Assembly (NCBI GenBank): GCA_029204225.1
Contig: CM055107.1
Coordinates: 26,878,572 to 26,942,571 of the forward strand
Direction of reading: 5' to 3'
Length of the DNA stretch: 64,000 bases
Origin: Diphasiastrum complanatum
Lineage: Eukaryota; Streptophyta; Lycopodiopsida; Lycopodiales; Lycopodiaceae
Within the stretch, counting starts at the first letter, position 1, and every line of letters starts with the position of its first letter. A model generated the notes under the pieces. The model was not told the origin of the DNA. It did no database searches and worked only from the letters and a program-made list of their open reading frames with translations. The position numbers and the translations under genes were made by a program. Shown one piece after another: positions 34,345 through 45,359 of this stretch.

Positions 34345-34690
34345 CCATTGTGGAAAACATCGTTACATGAAATATTTACAAGTAGACACCATACCCACCA
34401 AAGTGGTAAGACATTTTTCCATCATACCCAGAATAAGCTATATGTTTAAGTGCAAGTCCATAGCGGAGCTTATGACATGGCATTCGAGCAATCCTTCATC
34501 AGACGATACTATGAGGATCTCTGTTGATTGTCCATCATGGAAGCATGTGGATGCAACCTGGCGTGAGTTTAGGGATGAGCCTCGCCATTTGCATTTGGGG
34601 TTGGCGATGGATGGTGTGAATCCATTTGGATTGCACTTCACATCATGGGATGTATATTGTGTGTATACCCAAGCAATTATAGCATAGCTA
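34345..34690 (+). pseudogene. CACTA (En/Spm) TNP2-type transposase fragment
   Basis: Plus-strand translation gives SIIPRISYMFKCKSIAELM with TWHSSNPSSDDTMRISVDCP, then FRDEPRHLHLGLAMDGVNPF plus G. The RLGLA.DG.NPFG segment is a hallmark of plant CACTA TNP2 transposases. Only about 110 residues survive and they stop near 34687. No CACTA terminal repeats are visible. Confidence 0.85.
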
Positions 34691-34825
34691 TAGATACTAA
34701 TTACGAGCCAATTTTTATGAAAACATCGATCAATTACAAGTGGTCTTTTGTGAAAAATGCGAAAAGATTATCTATGTTAGTTGTAGGGGTCTTACACTCT
34801 TTATGTCAAGCATCTTGGTGTAGGA

Positions 34826-35476
34826 TGTTGATAGGGTCAAAATTGGCATAGATGACAAATTGATCAATTCCACATGTAATGCCTCTATTGATCCAAAGTA
34901 GTATAGGAGATGAAACTCAAGCTAAGTAGAGTGTTGACAAGTGTAGTGATTTAGTTTAATGAAAGTTCAAGAGGTCCAATAGGATTTAGAGGTGGAACCA
35001 TCAATGGTCTAATAGGATTTTAGATATGCTTGAGAATGGTCCAATATAATCAAGAGGTGAATGGATCAATGGTCCAATAGGATTAAGAGGTTGTAAATGT
35101 GTGGTCCAATCATGTTTGAGCTTGGATTAGCTCGTGGATCTACTAGTGTCATTGTACTTCTCATTTTGTGCTAAGTGATTTGGAGATCAAGTGAGATTTT
35201 GAGACTAAGTGTTTACTAGCATTCTCTCTCTACCCGAAAGCTATTGGTTGGATTCTCTCTCTACCCGAGAGCAAGCTATTTTTGTACTTAGTTTTTATTT
35301 GGAACACTTCCCACACGTGTGTATGTACTTTGGAAGTGAGTTAATGCATGTAGTAGTGTGTTTTCTCCATTGAGTTGAAGATTGATCTTGAATCTCAATC
35401 TAGTCTTGATCATTGTGCATCCACACACCTTAGGAGATTATAATCACATGGACACTCCACACATGTGGAGTTCACA
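34826..35476 (+). repeat. 5' LTR of copia element I
   Basis: 651 bp from TGTTGATAGGGTC to AGTTCACA. The middle holds two copies of TTCTCTCTCTACCCGA and a CACACGTGTG palindrome. The same landmarks appear in the LTR at 44107-44779, so I and J belong to one family. Confidence 0.8.
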
Positions 35477-36221
35477 TGGTCTCAAAGCCTACCTAAGTTT
35501 ACCATGCATTTCCATCCATTAGTATGAAAATTTTCCACCAATATTGAGCTAGAAATTGTCAAGATCCATTTTCCTAGCTATCTTGTTCAATCTTGGATCA
35601 AAAGAGATCAGTAGGGCATTGATTGGGTCTATATGGAATCATGTGCTCAGACACATGTGAGGAACATTCAACTTCAGTTTGAGAGTTCTCTTTTATGTTT
35701 GACCCAAAAATCTTGCTAGATAGCTTGTTTTAAAACTAGTGTTGTCTAGTTTTTGAAGCAATCAGTTTCATTCCATTTGGTTGAGCCAATCAAAAGTTAT
35801 AAGATTTTGAAGAGGGCTAGGTAGGGAACCTAGACCTGGGTGGACACATTTGGTTTGGTCAAGAGATTCCTTGTTTGATCCCAAATCAGAGTTGTATGCT
35901 TTTCAATCTTATCTATTTGAGATCTAGGCACTGTTTTGAGATCTTGGCCATTTTGTTTCATGCAATATCATTGTATTTGAGTCGAATTTGGTTTCTTAGT
36001 GTATTTCACATGTTCTAAGAGTGTTTGATCCTAACTTTGCCCATGCTCCATCATTTGATGTGAAGTAGATCTAGTTTTGGAGAGATTCGTATAGCTAGTG
36101 AGAATCATCTCACAGTTTGTTGCAAGACCTTGCATAGGAGGTGATAGCATGTCATTATTGGATTCTATTGTGAGTGTGTAGAAACATCTTTTGTTCATCA
36201 TTTGAGTTCATTTCACTTTAG
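35477..36221 (+). other. leader of element I with degenerate primer site
   Basis: Begins TGGTCTCAAAGCCT, a mutated form of TGGTATCAGAGCCT. The remaining 730 bp hold no open frame of note and form the untranslated leader before gag. Confidence 0.6.
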
Positions 36222-36745
36222 ATGACTTCAATGGTTTCATTCTTGTTGGAACCAAGTGAGAGATTGTCCACTTCCAATTATTCAATATGGAAGTTGAGGA
36301 TGGACTCCATCTCTATACTTCAAGATGTGGTGGATATTGTTCTTGGCCTTGAAGAAGAGCCACAAGTTCTTCAAGAGGTTCAAAAATACAAGAAGACAGC
36401 TAGAATGACTCTCCACTACATTAAGATGAATGTCTCTAATGAGATATTGAGGGAGATAGGTACTTGCACTACATCCAAAGAAGCTTGGGATTGTCTCAAG
36501 ACTATCTATGAGGCTAAGAACACCTCTAGGCTCCTCACTCTTAGAAATCAAATCTTCCAAAGTAGTCAAAAGAGTGATGAAAGCGCATCTAATTATGTTT
36601 TGAGAGTCAAGGGTATTCATAGGGAGCTTGCATGCATTGTTGATTCAATCAATCAAAGTGAGCTAGTCCAAGTCATTCTCAATGGCTTGAGAAAAAAATT
36701 TCACAACCTTGTCCAATCCTATGCCATTAAGGAGGAGCTACCAGC
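36222..36745 (+). pseudogene. copia gag N-terminal part of element I
   Basis: ATG at 36222 gives MTSMVSFLLEPSERLSTSNY, followed by IWKLRMDS, KMNVSNEILREIGTCTTSKE, AWDCLKTIYEAKNTSRLLTL and LNGLRKKFHNLVQSYAIKEE. It is open and undamaged for about 175 codons, then breaks at ELPAE into the junction repeat. The last 13 codons of the open frame (to 36788) come from that repeat. Confidence 0.92.
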
Positions 36746-36815
36746 AGAAATGAACTATGTTCACGACAGTTTCATGACAGTGTCATGAAGCTAGCATAGT
36801 TCAACAATTTAAACT
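36746..36815. repeat. palindrome-rich junction repeat, copy 3
   Basis: Shares ACGACAGTTTC, CTAGCATAGTTCAACA and TTTAAACTATTT with the second block of copy 1 (read in reverse). TGAACTATG and CATAGTTCA form an inverted pair around its centre. It lies between gag of element I and the RT half of element D. Confidence 0.75.
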
Positions 36816-37660
36816 ATTTTGCGAGGACAGAGAGTATTCCTCTCTGATCAAGAATTAGACATGGTCATTAGTCGAAGCTCCTATTGGCTGCAATATTATT
36901 GATTGCAAATGGATCTTTAAGATCAAATACAATGCCAACGGAGCAATTGATTGAAGGAAGGCAAGACTGGTAGCACAAGGATTCACCTAGATCCCGAATG
37001 TCGAATACAGTGAGACTTTCAGTCTAGTCGTCAAACATTTGTCGCTCCAAATGCTCCTATCTTATGCTGTAGCTACCGACCTTGAAGTACATCAGCTCGA
37101 TGTACAAACAACTTATCTGAATGCAGTTAAAAAGAAGACATCTACATGATCCAGCCCGAAGGATACGTTCTGGAAGGCATGAAGAATCATGTCTGTGAAC
37201 TCCATAAAGCACTGTACGGCTTGAAACAGTCTACCAGAGCTTGGTTTCAGAGGATCAACACATTCCTCATTGAACAAGGATTCAAACCAAGCACTGCTGA
37301 TTGCAACGTTTATTCGAAGTCAATACAACAATCCTTCATTATCATCACCTTGTATGTTGATGATACGTTGCTCCTCAGTAACAATGCCAATATGGTCAAG
37401 GATTCGAAACAGATGTTGTTCTTAGAATTCAACATGACTGATCTGGACGAAGCTCACTTCTGTCTTGGAATTCAAATTCACAAAGACAGAACAAATCGAT
37501 TGATTTACATCACTCAACAAAGGTATCTTCATAATGTTTTTAATAGATACAATTTGATGAATTGTAAATTAGCTCACTCACCAATGGATCCAGGCTTGCA
37601 TTTGTCAAAGGACCAATGTCCCTAGCTAGACCAAGCAGGAAGAGGAGCAGATGAGAGAAT
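36816..37660 (+). pseudogene. copia reverse transcriptase of element D
   Basis: Reads REYSSLIKN, a TAG, then TWSLVEAP and CKWIFKIKYNANGAID. A frame lesion lies before 37146, and the palm is open from there: MIQPEGYVLEGMKNHVCELH, KALYGLKQSTRAWFQRINTF and the catalytic LYVDDTLLLSNNA (about 37350). It ends at a TAG near 37623 in the MDPG-LHLSKDQCP segment. Confidence 0.9.
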
Positions 37661-38340
37661 ACCCGTATCGATCGATACTCAGATCTCTCATGTACGCAAT
37701 GGTCTATACAAGACCAAACATCTCTTTTGTTGTTAGCTCACTCAGCCAATACATGGCTAATCCTGGAATTAACCATTGGAAGGCTCTTATTTGAGTCATG
37801 AGATACATTTGAGCTACCAGGGACCAGTGCATCTACTATGGAGATGTCAACTACGACAATCTTCATCAGCTCAGTGGATATTCTAATGCAAGCTGGGGAG
37901 GAGATGTAGACCATCGTAAATCCACATCTGGATTTACATTCTTCTTCAATGGCGGTCCTATTTCATGAAGCAGTCGTAAGCAAACCTCTATCGCACATTC
38001 TTCTATTGAAGCAGAATACATCGCTGCTTCTCAATCTATTAAGGAAGCGTTTTGGTTGAGAAATTTGCTGTCAGACATCAATCTGTATCAAAACAGCCCT
38101 ACAATCTTGTTTTGTGATAATCAAAGTGCTATTGCTCTATCAGCCAACCCTAGATTTCATTCTAGGAGTAAGCACATTGAGATAAGATATCACTACATCA
38201 GGGACAAGGTTCTCGACCGAGAGGTGAGCTTAACGTATTGCAAAATGCGAGACATGGTTGCAGATATTTTCATGAAAGCACTCAATGTTAATGCATACAA
38301 CAAATTTTGTGCATGCTCAGTCTGAAGATCAAGGCATTCA
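37661..38340 (+). pseudogene. copia RNase H of element D
   Basis: Connection and RNase H with several stops: ANPGINHWKALI, SNASWGGDVDHRKSTSG, SIEAEYIAASQSIKEAFW, then open from 38056 with FCDNQSAIALSANPRFHSRS, KHIEIRYHYIRDK and MVADIFMKAL. Closely related to the RNase H of element F. Confidence 0.9.
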
Positions 38341-38353
38341 CGGATCCAGATTA

Positions 38354-38383
38354 GGGGGGGGGGGGGGGGGGGGGGGAGGGGGG
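38354..38383 (+). repeat. expanded poly(G) polypurine tract of element D
   Basis: 23 G, one A and 6 G directly before the 3' LTR. A normal copia tract here is about 10-15 mixed purines (compare AAGGAGGAG in element F). Confidence 0.9.
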
Positions 38384-39474
38384 TGTTGGATTTACTCCTT
38401 TCACTCTCCTAAATCCCAATTTTAATCTGCCTCCATTCATGCTATATATTTTCTAACGTTGTCACGCAGTCTGCATCTTTACACGCAAATTCGCACAGAC
38501 GAATAAAAGGCGAATGAATAACGACACTGTGTTCTTACACAGGTCATGGTGATAGGCGAAAGGAGGACACTACCTCACAGAATGGCAAAGTGCCCTAAAA
38601 TTTAAGGCACCCTGTAGATCTTATCCTAAGGCCATTCATAAGAGTGACGCACTCTTGCATCATCACAAACGTTCACCTAACGTCACACCCTTTTCCACGT
38701 TCATCCTTTGCAGCTGCGTTAACAGATTGGACAATGACTATAGCCACCCACGATCTCCTACAGACAACACATCCACTCTGTACTTTTATATGTGCATATC
38801 TGTAATATCTTGTATATAGTAGATACCATCTGTGTATTTAATAGATGACAATAAAGTAGTGTATGAAAGAAGAGCAAGATAAGTCTAGAACAAGCAAAGG
38901 ATGTTATATTCCTCATTATAGACAGACATAAGCTTTGTAGGACACGCGGTTTTGTCCGCTACTGTCTTGTGCTCTATTGCATTATTGATCTGTATACTTG
39001 CTATACTTAATCTGACACAGTTCATTTATTCTGCGTTTAAGATCTGTCAATATTGCTATGCTTATTCTTCTTTCTGTCTGATTGTTCCAGTTGCTCTTTC
39101 TGATAATAAACGATTCATTTTTATTCTTATCTTTCGCGAATAATTCACCACTAACTATCAGTCGAGCACTGTCTAGCTCTTCGCGAATCATTCGTGACAA
39201 AAAAATTGTCTTGCAATTCGCGACAAATTATTCTTCTAGCGCTTCATCCATTCAAAGGTTTGGCTACGTAATCTAGAATGACCATGATTTCAATCACTAT
39301 CTGTTCTGTCCATTCTGATAGGCATAGTCATGCTTAGGGAGAGAGTCATTTAACTCATTCCACTGTGCACGAACATTTTCTGTTCGAGTTTGCTACTCAT
39401 TTGTTTCTTGTTCGAGTTCATTTCTTGTTTGTGTCTTGTTCGTCATTTATTCGTTCTCTCTCTCTCTCCTAACA
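38384..39474 (+). repeat. 3' LTR of element D
   Basis: 1,091 bp, TGTTGGATTTACTCC to CTCCTAACA, followed by TATGG at 39475. Matches 31837-32901 in inverted orientation. Confidence 0.93.
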
Positions 39475-40130
39475 TATGGCAGTCCGTACTTTCACATGTG
39501 TGAAATGAATTTGAGCCTACAAATGGAGTTCAAGCTAAGGTGAAGCTAGAAAACACTAAATTGGTTGGTGTTTTAGCTATAGGATCTCAATTGGATCCAT
39601 TCAAGGTGCTTCCTCCATCAATTCAAAGGTTTATTAGAGTCTATTTGCTTCATTTTCAACACCTTTGAGGACATTACTTTTTATAGAAGGCTTATAGGCT
39701 CCTTAATCTATTTGACTATAACTAGACCTGATTTTAATTATAGTGTTGGTAAGTTAAGCCAATTTATGCAATGTCCTCTTGTGTCACATTGGAAGATGGC
39801 CAAATGAGTCCTAAGATATATATCATCAACCAGAAATTTTGGCATACTCTACAAAGGGACTAATCTTGGCTTAAGAGCCTATAGTGACTCAGGGATTTTG
39901 CAGGTGACAAAGTGGATCGAAAGTCTACAAGTGCATTTGCAACATTCTTATGTGATGGAGTGGTATCATGGCTTTCAAGGAAGCAAGATACTATTTTCTT
40001 ATCTTTGATAGAATTCGAGTATAAGAAGCCTTGACATCAACATGCAAGGAGGCCTTATGGATCAAGAGGCTATTGGTGGAATTTCATGTCATGGAGGAGG
40101 AGGTACCTACAATCTTTTGTGATAGCCATG
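39475..40130 (+). pseudogene. LTR scrap of element K followed by copia RNase H remnant
   Basis: 39475-39640 resembles LTR DNA (AGTCCGTACT, CACATGTGTGAAAT). From about 39660 the plus strand reads FEDITFYRRLIGSLIYLTIT, RPDFNYSVGKLSQFMQCPLV, LRYISSTRNFGILYKGTNLG and VDRKSTSAFATFLCDGVVSW, i.e. RT connection and RNase H of the H family, with stops and ending at IFCDSH. Confidence 0.75.
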
Positions 40131-40345
40131 TTGGAAAGAGGTGTGTAAAAGATAGATAAAAAAGAATTGAATAAAAAGAATTTGAACGACAAGAAAGATA
40201 ACTTATCGTGCGCAGCAGAATAAACTATCTTCCTCTTTCTCTATGCATGACTACACCTATCAATGACTTCGACATCCCATTTCAAAGACACTGCAACTTT
40301 TTAATTGATGATGTCACATGTCCATGCATAATACAGATGTTCAAA
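40131..40345 (-). repeat. fragment of a D-family LTR
   Basis: On the minus strand it ends CTCTTTCCAACA at 40131 and shares the GCATGACTAC.CCTATCA segment with the D LTRs. It is inserted next to, or fused with, the RNase H remnant. Confidence 0.5.
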
Positions 40346-41831
40346 TCTGACGTCCATAACTGAATTCTCAAAGCCGCGTTTTTTTTTAGGGTTTTCTAAT
40401 TTCGTATTCTTGCAGGAGATTGTTGGAGATCGACTTTTGGCACTTCTTCTCAACTCTATCAATTTCATTTGTCTCATTCCAAGTACGATTCTTTTGTTTT
40501 GTTATGTGCAACTAAGATTTCTTTCTTTGTAACTTTTTCTTGTATACTATCTCCCTTGTATTGTATATTTTATTTTCTCTTTTTTTTTATTGTATTGTAT
40601 ACTATCTCAATGCAGCCACATAATCATGGCCATAATTTAGATCTTTGAGAATACACTTACCTGCATGGTAGCGGCCCTCCGTGGAAGCGAAATAGCAGTG
40701 TAGCCAATCAATTTGTAATCATATTCAAGGTAATTTATTCTGAGCTTTTGGTTACAGTTATTGTCTATTCTATAACATGTACTTACCTAGTCATGTTATC
40801 CTACCTACGGCCAGTTCTACACGCTATGCTAACAACACTATCTCCTAACAATCCGTCACTTGTCATATTGTTGCATGTTTAATAAATCACCAAAATGGAT
40901 GATCGAGATTATTGCATCATCATTTAGATCTTGTATATCCCTTCTTGTCTGAAGTTCGTTGGCAATGTTTAATTTCTGAATAGAAATGGTGTAAAGACAT
41001 CACAACAATATAATTTTATACATGAAGAACTAAAAAGAAACTAATTGTCATGAATCTGCAATCACATAAACAAATTTTTTTAACATTTTGTTTCATTTCT
41101 CATATGGATTTCATTTGTTGTGACATTGCTTGTATCAACATTGTGTTTGTGACTTGTTAAACCACCTTGGACAATGAGCTTCTAATGTATAGCATTTCCA
41201 TTACTAGAGGAAAAAAATAGCATGCTCTTATTCCTCAAATGATGCATCTTCTTTGTACGTACTAGATGTAACTAGGAAATCTTGCTTTTTATATTAGTCT
41301 CTTGATCCTTGACACATTTCTAAATTGCTAATTTTGAGAACAAAGTAGCCAAAAATGCATGCTAGTAAGAACAAGTATTTCATTTTGTCAAGTATTTTGC
41401 ATTCAATGCAGTTTATACAATAGATGGCAAGTTGCATTTAACTTTGTAACTTACGAGTAGCTCGTCTTCAACACACCATGATTATGCATGCATGCATGTA
41501 GTACCACTTTTGTACCTTAACTAATATAATATTATGATGTTATTGAAAGAAAAATATAAGAACTTTCAATCTAGCAAGAGAAATTCCCATATTCCATTTC
41601 TCATTAGTCGATGTATTTAAATTTAGACTTCCATGTTGTAAACCCTCATCTCTTTCTTGCATTTCCTTGATAGAGCATTCAACTTGGATGCAACTCGTAA
41701 ATTTGCATAGCTCAATAGCTCTTGTACAAAGTGTGTGCCATAATCACCTAAACTATATATAGGACCCTCTTCTACCATGAACATGAAATTTTGAGGCTTG
41801 GGACACATTAAAATCCATCTATGAGGCAAGG
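40346..41831. other. AT-rich spacer, nothing recognised
   Basis: No coding motif, LTR boundary or tandem array found on either strand. Contains T and A homopolymers only. Confidence 0.5.
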
Positions 41832-44106
41832 AACACATCAAGGTTGCTCACACTAAGGAATCAAATTATGTTTTGAGAGTCAAAGAGCTTCATAGAGAGC
41901 TTGCTTGCATAGGAGACCATCTCAATCCAAGAGAGCTAGTGCAAGTGATCCTAAATGGATTGAAGAAAGAATTTGACAACCTTGTTCAATCTTATGCAAT
42001 CAAGGAGGAGCTTCAAAGCTTGGAGGCACTATAAGGAGTTCTCATTTCTGAGGAGTGTAGACAAGAGAACAAGCTTTTGAGGATCGATCAACTTTCCTTG
42101 AAGAATGATGAAGAGGTGAAAGCATAATTCACAAAGGACAAGCCAAGAAGGGGCAAAGAGCATCATCAACATTTCAAGAAGGCCAACTCAAAGGAGGAGA
42201 GTGATGATGATTCATCACAAACATCAACAAGTTGCAAATCCAACAAGAAATGCTTCTTTTGGGGAATTTTGCTTCTAATTGTTTCAAGAAGAAAGAGTTC
42301 CTCAAGCAAGCCAATCTTGCTAAAGAGAGTGAAGGTGAGATATAAGGGCGTTATGAAGAAGGATCTCTCATGATGCCACTATGTACTCTTCTTCTAGTTT
42401 TGAAGTTGAAAATTCATGATAGATAGAGGATCTAGTTCTCATATAGTTCAAGAAAGTTTTTTGCTCATCTTGCACCTTACAATGGTTCTAGAAAGCTTCT
42501 TTTCATTCCTATTGATGGTGAATGCAAGATAGAAGGAATTGGTAGTGTACCAGTTAGTGTTGAATCCACTATGATTCTCGAAGATGTACTTTTTGTGCCT
42601 AATCTCACTATGAATCTCATTAGTTGGCAAGATGCTAGATAATGGTTTCCTAGTTGATTTTGGAAAATATGCCTGCTTGGTTAAGAGGGATGGTGATGTG
42701 GTAGCAAGAGGAACTAGATGTGGGAATCTTTTCAAGTTGAAATCTAATACTTGTGGAAGTGTGGTCAAGAGGAGCTTGGATCATCTCAAGGAGAAGAAGG
42801 CAATTGGAGTATCTCAACCAATGTTCCATGATGGTAAGGCTCATGAAGATGGTGCTTTGGTAAAAGCACATGGAGAGCTATTGCCAAGGTGTTCTACTTC
42901 TCATTAATTTTCTTATCTTGGATGATCTTGTTTCATCAAGTAGAAACAAAGATGGTGCTTTTTTATGTGACTTCTTCATTGAAGACTTCAAGTTGATGTA
43001 TCTCTTATTAATGGTGCTTGATATGAAGATTGCAATAGTTGATATTTTGGGGATCTTTAGATCCATATGCTTTGTCAATATTCCTTTGCATGTAAGGAGT
43101 AAGGAGGATCTCATCTCAATCAAGAGGATGATGGTAGAATTCTCATATCTACCAAAAATCCAAGTGCATGATGGAGATTTGCCAGGGCTTGAGGACGAGT
43201 CTTCTCAGCACATGGTTCGAAGGAGATCTTCAAGAGGCAAGGCCGAGTCTATGTAGCTCACAATTTATGGAAAAGAGGGGCAATTTTTAGATGGTAACTA
43301 CTCCAACATATTCACTTTTGCTTCTCTTCCATTATTTGATGTACCATCTTGCTTTATTGAGATTTATACATCTCAAAGTTCAAGTGAGGCAATACTAGTC
43401 TTGTATGATGTCTCTTATATGGACATATTTCTTGTCTCTAATGGCTTAGATATGTTTCCAAAACATTTAGAAAGAAAGTGGTTGTGTCATCAATTGTATG
43501 CTCTTGAATCTTGTAAGAGCAAGTATGAAATAATCTCTCACAGTGTGAAAAATCTTGTTTTTTTCATTTTGTGAGGCAATTTGTAAACTTTTCTTGAGAT
43601 TAAGTGAATCATCCAAAAAGGAAACTTACATCCTTGACCAAGTGTGTAGCCTCAATAAGATCAAGATAGTTGTTGATTTCAAGGTTAGATCTATTATGGA
43701 AAAAGTTCATAATATGTGGACTAGTCAAGCTAGCGTGCAAAGCCTTGGCAATCAACATTTTTGCATGTCTTGTGATTTTGTTCTTCATGGTCATCATGAG
43801 ACATGGAGGCCTTAGATTTCTCTCCTAATGGTGCAGCTATTTACAAGGAAGTGGAGCTTTCAATCTCAAGATCATCTTCAAGCATGGAGGGAACAAAAGA
43901 GAATGGTGACAAATTGGTGGAATGCTCATCAAAGGAGTTGGCAATGGATTTCCACCAAAGAAATCCTATCATGGATTTGGTGAATTTGCTGCTGTGAAGG
44001 ATCCCTTGGCTGGTCTTCACTTCACATTCATACCAAAGGATCCACTCAACAAGTTTCACAAGTTTCCTATTTGATCTAATATCTCATCAAGCTAGTTTTT
44101 TGGGAC
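41832..44106 (+). pseudogene. gag, protease and integrase remnants of copia element J
   Basis: Gag reads NYVLRVKELHRELACIGDHL, LNGLKKEFDNLVQSYAIKEE and a damaged knuckle CFFWG...NCFKKK. Protease (42400-42780) has DRGSSSHIV in place of DSGSSSHIV, followed by LEDVLFVPNLTMNLIS and LVKRDGDVVARGTRCGNLFK. The integrase tail shows LHVRSKEDLISIK and VRRRSSRGKAES near 43090-43260. From about 43340 to 44106 no RT or RNase H is seen; the sequence there is unrecognised. Many stops throughout. Confidence 0.75.
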
Positions 44107-44779
44107 TGTGAAAAATTGGCAAAATCTAGCTTGAGTACTTTTCTTGTTAGTAGTTGATTAGGCCATTTTTGGCATTAGAGGCAATTTGAGCAAGTACACA
44201 TGTAAAGTCATGATTAGGCCAAAAGTAGAGTGTGATGTGGCTCAAACTACGTGAGGCTTGTTACATTTTTCATGATGAGGTTGGATGTGTGACACTTCCC
44301 TATGTGTTGCATGAGAGCTAGTGACCAATCAAAAGCTAGAAATCCACCAAATTGGTCCAATCAAGTTTGAGGGTCAATATGTCACTAAGCCAATCATATT
44401 TAGAGGAGGAAAAGAAGGAGTCCAATCATGTTTCACTCCCCTTGACCTCTAGTTGCTACTCATATGTGTCTTAGATCAATTCTATGTAAGTTTTTTGGAG
44501 TTAATGAGAGTTTCTACATTTTAAACTATTTTGGCTTTCTCTCTCTACCCGAGGATTGGTGCTTGGTTTCTCTCTCTACCCGAGAGCAAGGTTGTTTTGT
44601 ACTAGGTTTTTTCATCTGCAAGTCTCCAAACGTGAGAATGTACTTTTATGATTGATATATGCATGTTACATTGTGCTCTTGCCCCTTAGATTTGTGAGAT
44701 AGATCTTGGATTTCAATCTATGCTTGATATTTGTGCAATCACCAAGTCTTAGGAGACCCCACACCTGCGAAATTCAACA
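44107..44779 (+). repeat. 3' LTR of copia element J
   Basis: 673 bp, TGTGAAAAATTGG to AAATTCAACA. It shares the doubled TCTCTCTCTACCCGAG landmark with the LTR of element I. Confidence 0.75.
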
Positions 44780-45299
44780 TTATATTCACGTCTTTTTTTA
44801 CTCATTTTTTTTTCACTTTAACACGATATGAAAACGTACAAAACTTCACTCATATTGAGGATGAAATAAATATATCTATTTGTGAAATTAGAATATATCC
44901 AGAATCATGAATTTATATAGAGAAGTCAGTGATGTCATAAGGTAAAGCTTAGAAACAATATACGAGCAGCTTAAAAAGTCAAAGGATCTATGTCAAAACA
45001 ATAATATAAAATTCACTAAACAAAAAATCTTAGCCAAACAACATTGCTTATGTCTCATCAGTACCCAAGCATAAGTTGCCAACTGGGTTTCAAAAGAATT
45101 CGGGTTCTCATGGGTAGACCCAGTGTTGACTAAGAAGCAAAAGACATCTAGTAAGAAGAAAGAAATAATAATAATAATTCAAAAAAAATTAAAATATAAA
45201 ATTTATAAATTTATAAATCTAATTAAAAATAAAATAAAATAAAATAACTAAGAACAAGATCATAATATGTATACGAGTTAGTAAAACAAAGACAAAATA
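44780..45299. other. A-rich spacer next to the Penelope-like element
   Basis: No gene. Contains an (AAAAT)n-like stretch near 45215-45245, which on the minus strand is a T-rich 3' flank of the Penelope-like element. AATATCT.TTTGTGAAATT occurs here (near 44872) and again near 48826, on the far side of that element. Confidence 0.4.
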
Positions 45300-45359
45300 C
45301 TAGAAACAAAGCGGACTCCTTAGCTCCCACTTTTCTGGACTCTATTATTAATCATCTTA

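Larger units (their letters stand above)
36816..39474 (+). mobile_element. copia element D, 3' half (RT, RNase H, 3' LTR)
   Basis: Plus-strand order: RT entry REYSSLIKN at 36820, RT palm, RNase H, an expanded purine tract and the 3' LTR 38384-39474, then TATGG. It contains the domains missing from the minus-strand half at 29240-32901 and nothing that duplicates them. Confidence 0.85.
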
